This document shows positions 17,539 through 26,947 of a stretch of 64,000 nucleotides of DNA, in pieces. The notes beneath the pieces were generated by a model that searched no databases, was not told the origin of the DNA, and saw nothing but the letters and a program-made list of their open reading frames with translations. This DNA comes from Clostridiales bacterium UBA4039 (GTDB lineage Bacteria > Bacillota > Clostridia > Lachnospirales > Vallitaleaceae): the NCBI GenBank assembly GCA_002382805.1, contig DGAD01000006.1:29914-93913 (forward strand), read 5' to 3'. A program made the translations under genes and the position numbers. Numbering within the stretch: position 1 is the first letter of the stretch; every line of letters begins with the position of its first letter.

Positions 17539-19002
17539 CTATATGCTTGGTGCTTCAACATGCCATGGTATATGGCTGTTTTCACCAAGTTCAATCAACT
17601 TATCCATTAATTTTAATCGCATCTCTTTTTTTACCTTTGAATATCTCCCATTGTCCCACAGATTATATTTTTCCTCTGGATCAATCGCCAAATCATACAG
17701 TTCTCCGTAAGAGCGGTTCATGTAATAGACGAATTTGAATCGTTCATCACGGATACTTCGAATATCCCTCGCTTCAAGATAGATTCTTGACCACCGCTTA
17801 ACTGTTTGGGGCTCTGTGTAAAAAGATGTAAGACTACGTGTTGAAATATTTTTAGGAATAGGAAGTTCTGCCGCTTTAAGGCACGTTGCCGCAATCTCTA
17901 CAGAGCTGATAAAGGACTTTTCTTCATATCCGGCAAAGTCTTTTATCGGAGGTTTCATTAAAAACGGAATACGAAGCAAAGCTTCTGAACAATACTGAGC
18001 TTTACTTGCCACTCCAAAGTCTCCAAGAAAATCTCCATGGTCTGATGTAAAGAGGATGAGTGTATCGTCATATAAGTCCAGAGCTTTTAGTTTCTCAATC
18101 ACCGCGCCTATTTTCCGGTCAATCAACGTCATATTGGCATAGTAGGCACGTTTGAGTAAGCGTAGTTCTTCATCTGTAAAGCCATCTGGGGATGTCTGGT
18201 TTTCCAAATCAACTTTTCCATATTTTTTTACAATATCTAAAAAATGAGGCGGCTTAGTAAAAAGGTCTTGAACCGACGTAGTCGGCAAAGACATGTCCAT
18301 GTCTTCATAAAGGGCATCATCAGGTAATCCCAGACCATCAAAGGGCATATGAGGACCAGGAAATGATAGGGTCATAAACCAAGGTTGATCCGTTGGACGT
18401 TTTTCTTCAATCCATTCAAGGCCTCTATCACCGATATAGCTATCCACATAATATTTTTCATCACCAAAAAATTCATAGATTCCCTTGGCGTTCACCTCAC
18501 GATATAATTGTTCACCTCGAGTAAAACCACTATCATATAAAAATTGCACATAGCTAGACACTCGATCTGCCGTTGTCCGATGTGCCGGCAATCCAAAATA
18601 ATCATCTGTAATTTGGTCAAAAATCACCTCTGGCGGTTCATGTTCATCAACAATATCTTCGTAATCATAGCCTCTATCCACAGCTGACTTCCAAAAATGC
18701 TGTTTCCCAACTACTGCTGTATGATATCCTCCGTCTTGAAGCAACTTCATAAATGTCGTCTCATTTTCATTTAAGGGCGTCATATAACCAGAAGCTCCAT
18801 TTTGGGATGGATATCTGCCTGTAAAAATAGCTGCTCTTGCTGGAATACAGGAAGGGTTTGTCGTATAGGCATTCGAAAAATTAATTGATTGTTTTGCGAG
18901 TGCATCTAGGTGGGGGGTAATAACTTCTGGGTTTCTATAGCCGATGGCATCAAATTTTTGCTCATCTGTCATAATAAACAATATATTCGGTTTCTTCTTC
19001 AT
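17539..19002 (-). CDS. Formylglycine-dependent sulfatase, cytosolic
   Basis: A 487-residue type I sulfatase. The maturation motif CIPAR (CxPxR) in NPSCIPARAAIFTGRYP marks the cysteine to be converted to formylglycine. Metal ligands appear as MTDEQ near the N-terminus and TSDHGDFLGD later. There is no signal peptide, so desulfation would take place inside the cell. The ATG at 19002 has AAGGAG upstream; an in-frame GTG at 19020 is less likely. Cysteine-type sulfatases in anaerobes need a radical-SAM maturase, and none is in this window. It lies between the sensor kinase and GH110-like genes in one operon. Confidence 0.9.
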   Translation of the reverse strand: MKKKPNILFIMTDEQKFDAIGYRNPEVITPHLDALAKQSINFSNAYTTNPSCIPARAAIFTGRYPSQNGASGYMTPLNENETTFMKLLQDGGYHTAVVGKQHFWKSAVDRGYDYEDIVDEHEPPEVIFDQITDDYFGLPAHRTTADRVSSYVQFLYDSGFTRGEQLYREVNAKGIYEFFGDEKYYVDSYIGDRGLEWIEEKRPTDQPWFMTLSFPGPHMPFDGLGLPDDALYEDMDMSLPTTSVQDLFTKPPHFLDIVKKYGKVDLENQTSPDGFTDEELRLLKRAYYANMTLIDRKIGAVIEKLKALDLYDDTLILFTSDHGDFLGDFGVASKAQYCSEALLRIPFLMKPPIKDFAGYEEKSFISSVEIAATCLKAAELPIPKNISTRSLTSFYTEPQTVKRWSRIYLEARDIRSIRDERFKFVYYMNRSYGELYDLAIDPEEKYNLWDNGRYSKVKKEMRLKLMDKLIELGENSHIPWHVEAPSI

Positions 19003-19021
19003 CTTCGACTCCTTTTTCACA

Positions 19022-20707
19022 CTACAGAGGCATTCGAATCATTACTGACGTTCCTTCCAAATACTGGCTTTCAATATGTAGTCCATATTCTTCGCCATAA
19101 TACAATCGAATGCGCCGATGAATATTTTGAAGACCTATACTCGTATGGCGATTGTCCTCTTTTGTGTTTTTCTTTTTCGTATAATTTTCGAGTTCTTCTT
19201 GAAGGTTTTGTAACTGGATTGGTTCAATTCCTTCTCCGTTGTCTTCAACTTTGATGATTAAATGTGTCCCTTCTTTAGTGATTGCCACGTGAATCTCTCC
19301 TTCATTTCCTCGATGAGACAATCCATGGTTGATGGAGTTTTCCACCAAAGGCTGAAGGCAAAGTTTAATCATCTCACAATAAAGCACATCCTCATCAACG
19401 TCTAGTTGAAAGCGTATTTTCTTATCGAATCGTGCATCAATAATTTTTATGTAATTTTTTAAATTCTTGATTTCTTCTTGAACCGGAACAACAAGCACAT
19501 CGTTTTTTGTACTGTATCGAAAAATACCTGATAGTGCTTTTGCAATCTCTCCAATCTCATCTTGTCCTTCGATTTCAGCCATACTTTTGACCATGTCCAG
19601 CGTATTATATAAAAAATGCGGATTAATCTGTGCTGTCAGTGCTGATATAACCGCTTCTTTTTCTGTAAGCTTTGAAGTCAGGACTTCATTAATCAAGACA
19701 TCCATACGATTAGCCATTAAGTTAAATGTGTCACATAACTCGCCCAGTTCATCTTTTCTTTTAATTTTAATATTGACATCATAGTTCCCATCAGCGACCT
19801 TACTTATCCCTCGCTTTAACTGTCGAATAGAAATCGTTAAATTGCTGGCTAGTACAAAGCCCAATATCACCACGACCAAAATACTAACACCCATAAGTAT
19901 CAACGTAATTTTTTGTAATTCTCGTACAGGGCTTAAAAGTAGATTGACATTATCATAATAAATCACTTTAAATTTGGAATTCTCAAGGAAAAACTCACTA
20001 CGTCGCATTGTACTGGATAAGGTTTGTTGTGATATTTCCTTTGGTACGCTGGTATAGATGACATTACCCACTTCATTTTCAATGGTCAGGTAGCCACGAT
20101 TGCCGTGGGTGTAGCCTTCAAAGGATTCCAAAAGTTTATCTTTTTCAAATAAAATTGACACTACTCCCAAATCCGTCCCAACATTGCGTATCCCAGAAAT
20201 TAATCGAACATAGACGAATGCCCCTGTATCCGTTGTGATGATATCAAAATTTTTATACCTTTGTTTTAGCATATCTTTTTCAATCTCTAGCTCCGGAAAA
20301 CTATAGGTCACATCATTTTCTTGCTGAATAATATAGGAATTACCAAAGCTATTCTCTATTTTTACAGCATCAAGAACATCAAAGACTTTAAAAAGCTCAA
20401 GATTTACCCGGAAAATCCGTTCTATTTGCTGTAAATATGTATAATTTTCCAAGGCATTTTGAATATCCTTGGATAGAATATCTTGAATCCCTAAGTCATA
20501 ACACACATTCGATGTAAACTCGATTTTATTGAGTGTAGCATCCAGCTCATTTACACTACTTTGCTGCAATAACGTGTTTTCATAATATATGTTTTCTTCA
20601 AGATTATCATAGTAGTTGGATGAAATATATCCAAACAATAACGCCATCGGGACAATCGCTACACAGAACATATACACAAAAATTCGCATACCAATTTTAC
20701 TTTTCAT
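19022..20707 (-). CDS. YesM-type sensor histidine kinase
   Basis: A 561-residue kinase: a membrane helix (about 8-28), a large extracellular Cache-like sensor (about 30-265), a second helix (ITLILMGVSILVVVILGFVL), a HAMP region, then the His_kinase domain with INPHFLYNTLDMVKSM (phosphorylated His) and an ATPase domain with LVENSINHGL, DNGEGI and IGLQNIHRRI. YesM kinases sense sugars, often with the cognate ABC binding protein. Its stop is a few bases from the regulator-sulfatase junction; the partner regulator is encoded just upstream. Confidence 0.93.
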   Translation of the reverse strand: MKSKIGMRIFVYMFCVAIVPMALLFGYISSNYYDNLEENIYYENTLLQQSSVNELDATLNKIEFTSNVCYDLGIQDILSKDIQNALENYTYLQQIERIFRVNLELFKVFDVLDAVKIENSFGNSYIIQQENDVTYSFPELEIEKDMLKQRYKNFDIITTDTGAFVYVRLISGIRNVGTDLGVVSILFEKDKLLESFEGYTHGNRGYLTIENEVGNVIYTSVPKEISQQTLSSTMRRSEFFLENSKFKVIYYDNVNLLLSPVRELQKITLILMGVSILVVVILGFVLASNLTISIRQLKRGISKVADGNYDVNIKIKRKDELGELCDTFNLMANRMDVLINEVLTSKLTEKEAVISALTAQINPHFLYNTLDMVKSMAEIEGQDEIGEIAKALSGIFRYSTKNDVLVVPVQEEIKNLKNYIKIIDARFDKKIRFQLDVDEDVLYCEMIKLCLQPLVENSINHGLSHRGNEGEIHVAITKEGTHLIIKVEDNGEGIEPIQLQNLQEELENYTKKKNTKEDNRHTSIGLQNIHRRIRLYYGEEYGLHIESQYLEGTSVMIRMPL

Positions 20708-20716
20708 AATGCCCTC

Positions 20717-22231
20717 CTAATGCTTTTCTCGATATTGTGAAGGTGTCATCCCATAGTACTTTCGAAACACACGGCTAAAATATTTGGGGTCATTAAAACC
20801 TACATTTTCACTAATATCTACTAGAGACATTTTGGTACTGCTAATTAACTGCGTTGCGGCGTCTAATCGAATATTGGTTAACATGTCCGAAAAATTCATA
20901 CCCGCCTTTTCTTTAAAACATTTGCTAAAATAGGAACGGTTCACACCAAACTTATCACACATTGCCGATAGACTTATCTCCTCTGCATAATGTATAAGCA
21001 AATGTTTCCTTGCCCGATCCACCAGGTCTGTTACATTGCTGTATTGATTGCTTTTTAAATACTTAATCACTTTTACACCAAACTTTTCCACCCAACTGAC
21101 CATGGAAAAAACATTGGAATATTTTTGTATTTTCACACAAAAATCATATCCTTCACTAATCAATGTATTTCTTAATTCTCCATCTGTCTCTTCGATTTTT
21201 TTTATCACATCACTGACGAGTCCAAAGATGAACATCCGGATTTCATCTAGGGTATATTCATTATTTTCTAAACGAAAACTTAGTTGTCGACAATAATCTA
21301 TAAAAGTATTGTCATCAAAGCTATTCATCGCAAGTAGCATGCTTGAGCGAATCGCATACATCACATCTTTGTTAAATGCCTCTATCACCTGTCCGCCTTT
21401 TGCATTGACGACGTGCGTTTTTTGCATCGCTTGTTCAACCTTCTCCAAAGCATCGGAAAGTTTTTCTACTCTTGTGTACATCTGACTTAATACGACCCTA
21501 CTTTGGATATACATGCGTTCAATGCGATCGATTAAAAACTGTTTCATCAAAAAAATATCTTTGGTTAACTGGTGGTGAAAAAAAATAATCACTTTGTAAC
21601 GAAGAGCGCTTTCCGCAATAAGATATACATGTTGTTGCAGATATAAGGGTAAGATGCTTTCTTCAAAATACTGTTGAAGCGTAACCCTGTTGTGCTGTGC
21701 TATGTCTAGTTGAATCTCGCCAACAACCATTGCTTGAATGCCTAATCCACTGGTCACACCTATAATTTCTAACAACGTTTTTTCTTGTCGCGATTTTATA
21801 TACGCACTTAATAGATTTTGAAGGGCATTGTCAACCGTCATAGCATCTGCATTTGATTTCCCAGTGTTTTTTATCGTCTCTATGGTTGTCTCCAGCACTT
21901 CATCCAATTCACTTTTTTCAATAGGCTTTAGGAGATACCCCATTACTTGTAACTTAATCGCTTTTTTAGCATAGGCAAACTCATCATAGCCGCTTATGAG
22001 AATGATCTTGACGTCTTGGGCCATTTCTGCCACTTCTAGTCCTGTCATAAGAGGCATCTGTATATCTGTAACCAAAATATCCACATGCTCTTTTTGCAAA
22101 ATGTCTAAAGCATCTTTTCCATTATCCACTGCTGCGACGATCTCTATATCCGTTCGAAGTTCCCCAATCATTTTGGTTAACCATTTTCTTATCCATAATT
22201 CATCATCTGCTATAAGTACCTTATATTTCAT
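20717..22231 (-). CDS. YesN-type response regulator with AraC DNA-binding domain
   Basis: A 504-residue protein with an N-terminal receiver (phospho-acceptor Asp in DILVTDIQMPLMTG, conserved Lys in YLLKPIEKSEL), a long middle region and a C-terminal AraC double helix-turn-helix (ISLSAMCDKFGVNRSYFSKC and VGFNDPKYFSRVFRKYYGMT). It should respond to the YesM kinase next to it and activate the importer, sulfatase and glycosidase genes. The ATG at 22231 has AAGGATGGTG upstream; the longer frame to 22282 is not supported. Confidence 0.92.
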   Translation of the reverse strand: MKYKVLIADDELWIRKWLTKMIGELRTDIEIVAAVDNGKDALDILQKEHVDILVTDIQMPLMTGLEVAEMAQDVKIILISGYDEFAYAKKAIKLQVMGYLLKPIEKSELDEVLETTIETIKNTGKSNADAMTVDNALQNLLSAYIKSRQEKTLLEIIGVTSGLGIQAMVVGEIQLDIAQHNRVTLQQYFEESILPLYLQQHVYLIAESALRYKVIIFFHHQLTKDIFLMKQFLIDRIERMYIQSRVVLSQMYTRVEKLSDALEKVEQAMQKTHVVNAKGGQVIEAFNKDVMYAIRSSMLLAMNSFDDNTFIDYCRQLSFRLENNEYTLDEIRMFIFGLVSDVIKKIEETDGELRNTLISEGYDFCVKIQKYSNVFSMVSWVEKFGVKVIKYLKSNQYSNVTDLVDRARKHLLIHYAEEISLSAMCDKFGVNRSYFSKCFKEKAGMNFSDMLTNIRLDAATQLISSTKMSLVDISENVGFNDPKYFSRVFRKYYGMTPSQYREKH

Positions 22232-22326
22232 TATTTCACCATCCTTAGATTTTATTATAAATGACGAAGGATAAGAATACAAAGCTGAATGTTAACACTA
22301 AGCCTCTAAAGTAAAATATACATGAA

Positions 22327-22356
22327 TGAATTGACCGCCAGTAAGCGGTCAATTCA
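22327..22356 (-). other. Perfect 12-bp hairpin between binding-protein and regulator genes
   Basis: TGAATTGACCGC and GCGGTCAATTCA pair around a six-base loop. No T-tract follows on either strand, so it is better read as an mRNA stabiliser or processing site after the binding-protein gene than as a full terminator. Confidence 0.6.
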
Positions 22357-22364
22357 ATTGTTAT

Positions 22365-23687
22365 CTACTTAAGTTCTATGGCAATCTCAATAGCCTGATC
22401 AAGTTCTTCAACAGCTTCATCTACCGTTGCACCACCTAAGACATTTGCACCATATTCTTTTGCTAGTGCCCATGGATTATAGTTTGCAAAAGACGCATTA
22501 ACCCATGGTGCATCTTTTCCTTCTTTTAACAATTGCGCAACAGGAGCCACTTCTTTAATATCTGTACTTGTGCCATCTTTTAATACTGTAAAGGCACTTT
22601 GACCTTGCACATATGTATTTTGGTTTTCTGTTGTCAACATAAACTCTAAAAACCGTTTTGCTGCTTCTTGATTTTTTGAATTTGCGTTCACACAAATGAA
22701 CACCCCTGTATTACTAAGAACAACAGGCTCTTGTCCAATGGGAAGTCCCTCAAGTGTAAAGTTTAGCTCCGGTGCAGCTTCTTTAACCGCTTTAACCATC
22801 CAGTTTCCTGTAAGCATAAATGCCACTTCACCCGATGCAAATTGCCCGACAGAGTCTGGACCCGCATTCATCACTAACGCTTCTAGTGGATCGATATACT
22901 CTTTATCCATTAGCTCTTGAACCATCTCAAATCCGGGACGAAGTACTTCTCCTAATTTTTCTTCTCCTTTGTCTAATGCCTGTAATCGTGTCGATGCATC
23001 TGCGTCCTTATACACAGGATATAAGCCTTTGGCTGTGATAAAAAGAGCCGCTCCGGTTCCGTCTTTTGATCCTGCGACAACAGGTATCTTCCCAGCTTGC
23101 TGTACCTTTTCACATACCGATAAAAATTCTTCATATGTTTTAGGAACCTCTAAGCCTAGTTCATCCAGCAAATCTTGATTTGTATACATTGCAAAAACCG
23201 ATTTTTCATTAGGAAGTCCTAAGACATTGCCATTAATCGAGATATCACTGGCATAATTATCAACTACCTCCATATCATTTAAGGCAAGGACATACCCTGC
23301 TTCATACAAAGGTAAAATATTGGTTCCGTTCCCAAAGAACAAATCATCACCTTGTCCTGAAGCAAGTCGTGTATTTAAGACATCTTGATAACCTGAGGCA
23401 TTGGCTACACCTTCATACGTTAAGTTAATATCTGCATTTTCTGCATTGAATTTTTCAATCAATGTCTCAATAACCTCTGCTTCACTTGCTGTCTTAAATC
23501 CAAACATTGTAATTTCTTTAACTTCACTATCCGAAGCCGTGTCTTGTTCTTTCTCTGTCTGTGTGGTATTCGTTTGTTCGCTTTCCCCGCCATTTCCATT
23601 TGTTTGTGTTACAGGTTCTTCTTTTGGTGTACACCCTGCAAAAAGTACTCCCACCAAAACCAGCACAATGCTTAACAATTTTTTCAT
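22365..23687 (-). CDS. Sugar-binding lipoprotein of a second ABC importer
   Basis: A 440-residue family 1 solute-binding protein with a lipoprotein signal ending GVLFAGC and a Thr/Gln/Glu-rich linker before KEITMFGFKT. The fold motifs NLTYEGVAN, GNGTNILPLYEAGYVLALND and AFMLTGNWMVKAVKE are typical. The ATG at 23687 is seven bases after GGAG; the ATG at 23693 is too close to it. It should deliver an oligosaccharide to the permeases encoded just upstream in the same operon, and is probably induced through the YesM/YesN pair. Confidence 0.9.
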   Translation of the reverse strand: MKKLLSIVLVLVGVLFAGCTPKEEPVTQTNGNGGESEQTNTTQTEKEQDTASDSEVKEITMFGFKTASEAEVIETLIEKFNAENADINLTYEGVANASGYQDVLNTRLASGQGDDLFFGNGTNILPLYEAGYVLALNDMEVVDNYASDISINGNVLGLPNEKSVFAMYTNQDLLDELGLEVPKTYEEFLSVCEKVQQAGKIPVVAGSKDGTGAALFITAKGLYPVYKDADASTRLQALDKGEEKLGEVLRPGFEMVQELMDKEYIDPLEALVMNAGPDSVGQFASGEVAFMLTGNWMVKAVKEAAPELNFTLEGLPIGQEPVVLSNTGVFICVNANSKNQEAAKRFLEFMLTTENQNTYVQGQSAFTVLKDGTSTDIKEVAPVAQLLKEGKDAPWVNASFANYNPWALAKEYGANVLGGATVDEAVEELDQAIEIAIELK

Positions 23688-23754
23688 ACTCATTCTCCTT
23701 TTCTTTATTATAGATTAGAATCATTTATAATAAAATGCTTATTGCATTTTATTG

Positions 23755-24588
23755 TTACATTTTAACGGAGCCACTTGTCATTCCATCAATAATCTGTCTC
23801 TGTAGAACAAAGTAAAAGATAAGTAGCGGAAGAACCACAAGGGTAGTTGCTGCAAACATGATGTTCCACTCAACCACATTGTCACCTTTGAAAAAATAGA
23901 CCGTTAATGGCAATGTCCTTGAGTTTTTCCCCTGAAGTAAGATAAGTGGATACAAAAAGTTATTGTATACACGTAAAACCATAATAATCATCAGGGTCAC
24001 CATTGGCGTCTTAAGTAATGGCAAAACAATTTTTCGAAAAACTGTAAATTGTGATGCACCATCAATCCTTGCCGCTTCTTCAAGTGCGATCGGTACCGTT
24101 TTGACAAATCCTGTAAAGAAAAACACACCAAAAGCCGCATTGGCAGCTACATAAACTAAGGCCACCCCAAAAAGATTACCACTTAATCCTAAGCGTTTCA
24201 TCCATAAAACAAGAGGAACCATAGCAACTTGCTGTGGAAGTGCAATACCAAACCAGAAAAAACTAAATAATAAGCCAAATAGCTTCTTCCCTTTGAGCGC
24301 ACGTGCAATACCATATGAGGCCGTTGCACATAAAAAAGTACACATAATCGCTGATATTCCGGTAATATATACCGAGTTAAACAATGCTCTCCAATAATTC
24401 ATAGCTTCAATAGCTGTTTTATAATTGCTCCATTGAAAAACCTCTGGAATACTATATGGATTCATAATATAATCCGCTTGTGTCTTTAATGAAATGTTCA
24501 TCATCATAATAATGGGATAAAAAATAAGTATTGCCGCAATAACAATCATTACTACTGTTATTTTTTTTCTGAATGTACTTTGAATCAT
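23755..24588 (-). CDS. Carbohydrate ABC importer permease, MalG type
   Basis: A 277-residue permease with six helices and EAA loop ALEEAARIDGASQFTVFRKI. The start codon overlaps the upstream permease stop by one base (TAATG), and GAGGAGG lies inside the end of that gene, showing translational coupling. The C-terminus RQIIDGMTSGSVKM is characteristic of the family. The ATPase partner is not in this cluster. Confidence 0.92.
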   Translation of the reverse strand: MIQSTFRKKITVVMIVIAAILIFYPIIMMMNISLKTQADYIMNPYSIPEVFQWSNYKTAIEAMNYWRALFNSVYITGISAIMCTFLCATASYGIARALKGKKLFGLLFSFFWFGIALPQQVAMVPLVLWMKRLGLSGNLFGVALVYVAANAAFGVFFFTGFVKTVPIALEEAARIDGASQFTVFRKIVLPLLKTPMVTLMIIMVLRVYNNFLYPLILLQGKNSRTLPLTVYFFKGDNVVEWNIMFAATTLVVLPLLIFYFVLQRQIIDGMTSGSVKM

Positions 24589-25460
24589 TAGTAAAGAACC
24601 TCCTCACGCTTTTTGAGATATTTCGTCAAGAAATGTCCCGATACAACGATAAGCACCATCATAATGATTGTCAAAGCCGAAGCAAATCCATGCATATTTT
24701 CATTCATCTTCTTCATGACATATGTCCCCATCGTCTCTGTTGCACCGTTGGGTCCTCCATTGGTCATTGCATACACAAGATCAAAAATCTTAAGACTTCC
24801 CATAAAAGCTAAGCTAACATTGACCGTTGTTGATGTTGCAATCATTGGAAATGTTATTTTTTTAAATTTTTGCCATGGATTACATCCATCAATGGCCGCC
24901 GCTTCAAGAATATCTTTTGAAATACCTTGTAGATCCGCTAGATATATGGTTGCTGAATATCCAATCCACACCCACGTATGGGCAACCATAATACAGATTA
25001 GTGCCGTATTGGGATTACCCAGCCAGACATTGTCGCTTCCTGTCAATCGATTAAGAAGTCCATCCGAACTGTAAATGAACTGCCACAGATAGGCAACAAC
25101 GACCGGTGCTAGCATACAAGGCGCAAAAATCAATGTTCGTACTAATCCTCTTGCTTTGAACTTATGATTCAACCCAAGTGCCACTAAAATCGCTAGGCCA
25201 TTTTGCAACAGTGTAATACCCACTGCCAAAAAAACTGTATTCTTAATTGTTCCAATAAATATGCGATTCGTCAGTGCAACTCTATAATTTGCCCATCCTA
25301 TAAAGCGTACATTTGGATTAATTCCGTTAAAGTTGGTGAAGCTATAGTAAAAACTTTGCACCACAGGAATAATAAAAAATACAACATAGATAATCAACAC
25401 CGGTAAAACTAAAAAAAGGTAGTAGTAAAAATTATTATAGGTCAGTTTCTTTTTATTCAT
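24588..25460 (-). CDS. Carbohydrate ABC importer permease, MalF type
   Basis: A 290-residue permease with six helices; EAA loop ILEAAAIDGCNPWQKFKKIT. It is the first gene of the second importer operon and follows AAAGGAGGG. The order MalF-MalG-binding protein here differs from that of the first importer (binding protein-MalF-MalG), which suggests the two systems were acquired separately. Confidence 0.92.
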   Translation of the reverse strand: MNKKKLTYNNFYYYLFLVLPVLIIYVVFFIIPVVQSFYYSFTNFNGINPNVRFIGWANYRVALTNRIFIGTIKNTVFLAVGITLLQNGLAILVALGLNHKFKARGLVRTLIFAPCMLAPVVVAYLWQFIYSSDGLLNRLTGSDNVWLGNPNTALICIMVAHTWVWIGYSATIYLADLQGISKDILEAAAIDGCNPWQKFKKITFPMIATSTTVNVSLAFMGSLKIFDLVYAMTNGGPNGATETMGTYVMKKMNENMHGFASALTIIMMVLIVVSGHFLTKYLKKREEVLY

Positions 25461-25482
25461 GTATAACCCTCCTTTACATAAA

Positions 25483-25607
25483 ATTATAGGGGGTAGACAC
25501 CTCTAAAGAAATTCTACAATTTAGTTATACAGGGTGAAAAATGTTTGTTTTTTTTGTTCTGACTTTATAGCCTTCATTCAAAGGGTGTTTTTTTGTTGTT
25601 TAGGGTA
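25483..25607 (-). promoter_or_regulatory. Control region of the second importer, with tandem AGGGTR elements
   Basis: A TATAAT -10 (25483-25488) lacks a good -35, as expected for an activator-dependent promoter. Upstream are AGGGTG at 25531, AGGGTG at 25582 and AGGGTA at 25602, the last two 20 bases apart, like the direct half-sites of AraC-family activators. Control by the YesN-type regulator is inferred. Confidence 0.4.
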
Positions 25608-25645
25608 GATTATTTGTTCACCTGTAAAAAAACTTCATCCACTAT

Positions 25646-25696
25646 TAAAAAAAAAGGTTATGTGAAGTGGAAATTCTCTTCCTTTTCACATAACCT
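25646..25696 (-). terminator. Rho-independent terminator after the C-S lyase gene
   Basis: Perfect arms AGGTTATGTGAA and TTCACATAACCT enclose an inner GGAA/TTCC stem and are followed on the minus strand by nine T residues. Confidence 0.88.
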
Positions 25697-25711
25697 CTAT
25701 TTTAACGCCTA

Positions 25712-26899
25712 TTAAATTGTGTCTAATAATGTATATTTATTTTTCATGCGCAAAAGTGCTTCATCTAGCCTTGACTTTGAAGTGGCAAGATTGACTCGGA
25801 TATATCCTCGTCCCTCTTTTCCAAATTTTGATCCCATATATACTTCAACTTTTGCCTGTTCAATAAACCATTGTTCCAATTTTTCCTCGGATATCCCTAG
25901 CTTGCTACAATCAATCCATAGTAGATAGGTGCCTTCCCTAGGTAGGATATGAAACTTTGGCATGTGCTGCGACATATATTCTCGAACAAAGGCTTCATTG
26001 GCATCGATATAGCTGTTAAGAGATGCTAACCACGTATCACAGGCACTATATCCTGCTTCAACTGCAGCCAGAGAAAATATATTGGGATTATGCATACCTA
26101 TTCGATCAATTTCCGCTTCCACTTTTTGACGTATTTGCGGATCCGGAATAACCATATAGGAGACAATAACGCCTGGAATATTAAAAGTTTTTGTCAAAGA
26201 GTTCGCATAGATAACCTTATTGTCTAATTGGTTAAGCAATGTTAATGCACTGGTATATTCTACATCTTTTGCAAGAATATCTGCATGAATTTCATCTGAG
26301 AATAAAATCAAGTGGTGTTTTTTACAAAATACCGCTAATTGATTTAATTCCTCTTTTGACCATGCTCTTCCACTTGGATTGTCTGGATTGACAAGGATAA
26401 ACATTTCACTTTGATCATTAACGATTTTTTCCAAATGATCAAAATCCATAACAAAGCGATCATCGATTCGCTTAAGCGGATTCATAATGGCTGTGCGCTT
26501 ATTCTTAACAATTGCATCCACTAAGGGAGAATATGCAGGTGCATTAATGATTACATGCCCATCTTCCTGTGTTATGCTCTCCACACAGACACTGGATGCA
26601 ATATTAATTCTTGGGCAAAATACAATCCATTCCTTTAAAATCTTGATTCCTGTTTTTTTAAAAACCCAGTTCTCGATACTAGAGTAAAATGCATCGTTAA
26701 GGTCTGTATAACCTAAAATCCCATGTTCTATCACCTTTTGCATTGCGTCTAAAATCGGCCGTGGTGCTTGAAAATCCATATCCGCAACTCCTAGGTGAAT
26801 CAAATCATTTTTTCCATATTTTTTTGCCAACGAATCCCATTTTGCGCAGTTGGTATTTCGTCGGTCAATTGTTACGTCAAAATCACTATATTTTGTCAT
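25712..26899 (-). CDS. MalY/PatB-type PLP-dependent C-S beta-lyase
   Basis: A 395-residue fold-type I PLP enzyme. The Schiff-base lysine is in ANSLTKTFNIPGV, and NPDNPSGRAWS and FSDEIHADIL supply the cofactor Asn and Asp regions. The N-terminus FDVTIDRRNTNCAKWD is the MalY/PatB signature; such enzymes cleave cystathionine and related thioethers to a thiol and 2-aminoacrylate. The ATG at 26899 with AAAGG upstream is preferred over 26929. It shares an operon with an NhaC-type transporter and RidA, which would remove the aminoacrylate by-product. Confidence 0.85.
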   Translation of the reverse strand: MTKYSDFDVTIDRRNTNCAKWDSLAKKYGKNDLIHLGVADMDFQAPRPILDAMQKVIEHGILGYTDLNDAFYSSIENWVFKKTGIKILKEWIVFCPRINIASSVCVESITQEDGHVIINAPAYSPLVDAIVKNKRTAIMNPLKRIDDRFVMDFDHLEKIVNDQSEMFILVNPDNPSGRAWSKEELNQLAVFCKKHHLILFSDEIHADILAKDVEYTSALTLLNQLDNKVIYANSLTKTFNIPGVIVSYMVIPDPQIRQKVEAEIDRIGMHNPNIFSLAAVEAGYSACDTWLASLNSYIDANEAFVREYMSQHMPKFHILPREGTYLLWIDCSKLGISEEKLEQWFIEQAKVEVYMGSKFGKEGRGYIRVNLATSKSRLDEALLRMKNKYTLLDTI

Positions 26900-26947
26900 T
26901 GAAATAACCTTTCCACATATGCTTTTCATTGTTAGCCGTCGTCAAAT

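Noticed and set aside
24613..25074. 153-codon plus-strand frame inside the MalF-type permease gene
   Set aside because: Antisense to a conserved membrane protein gene; its hydrophobicity mirrors the true gene.
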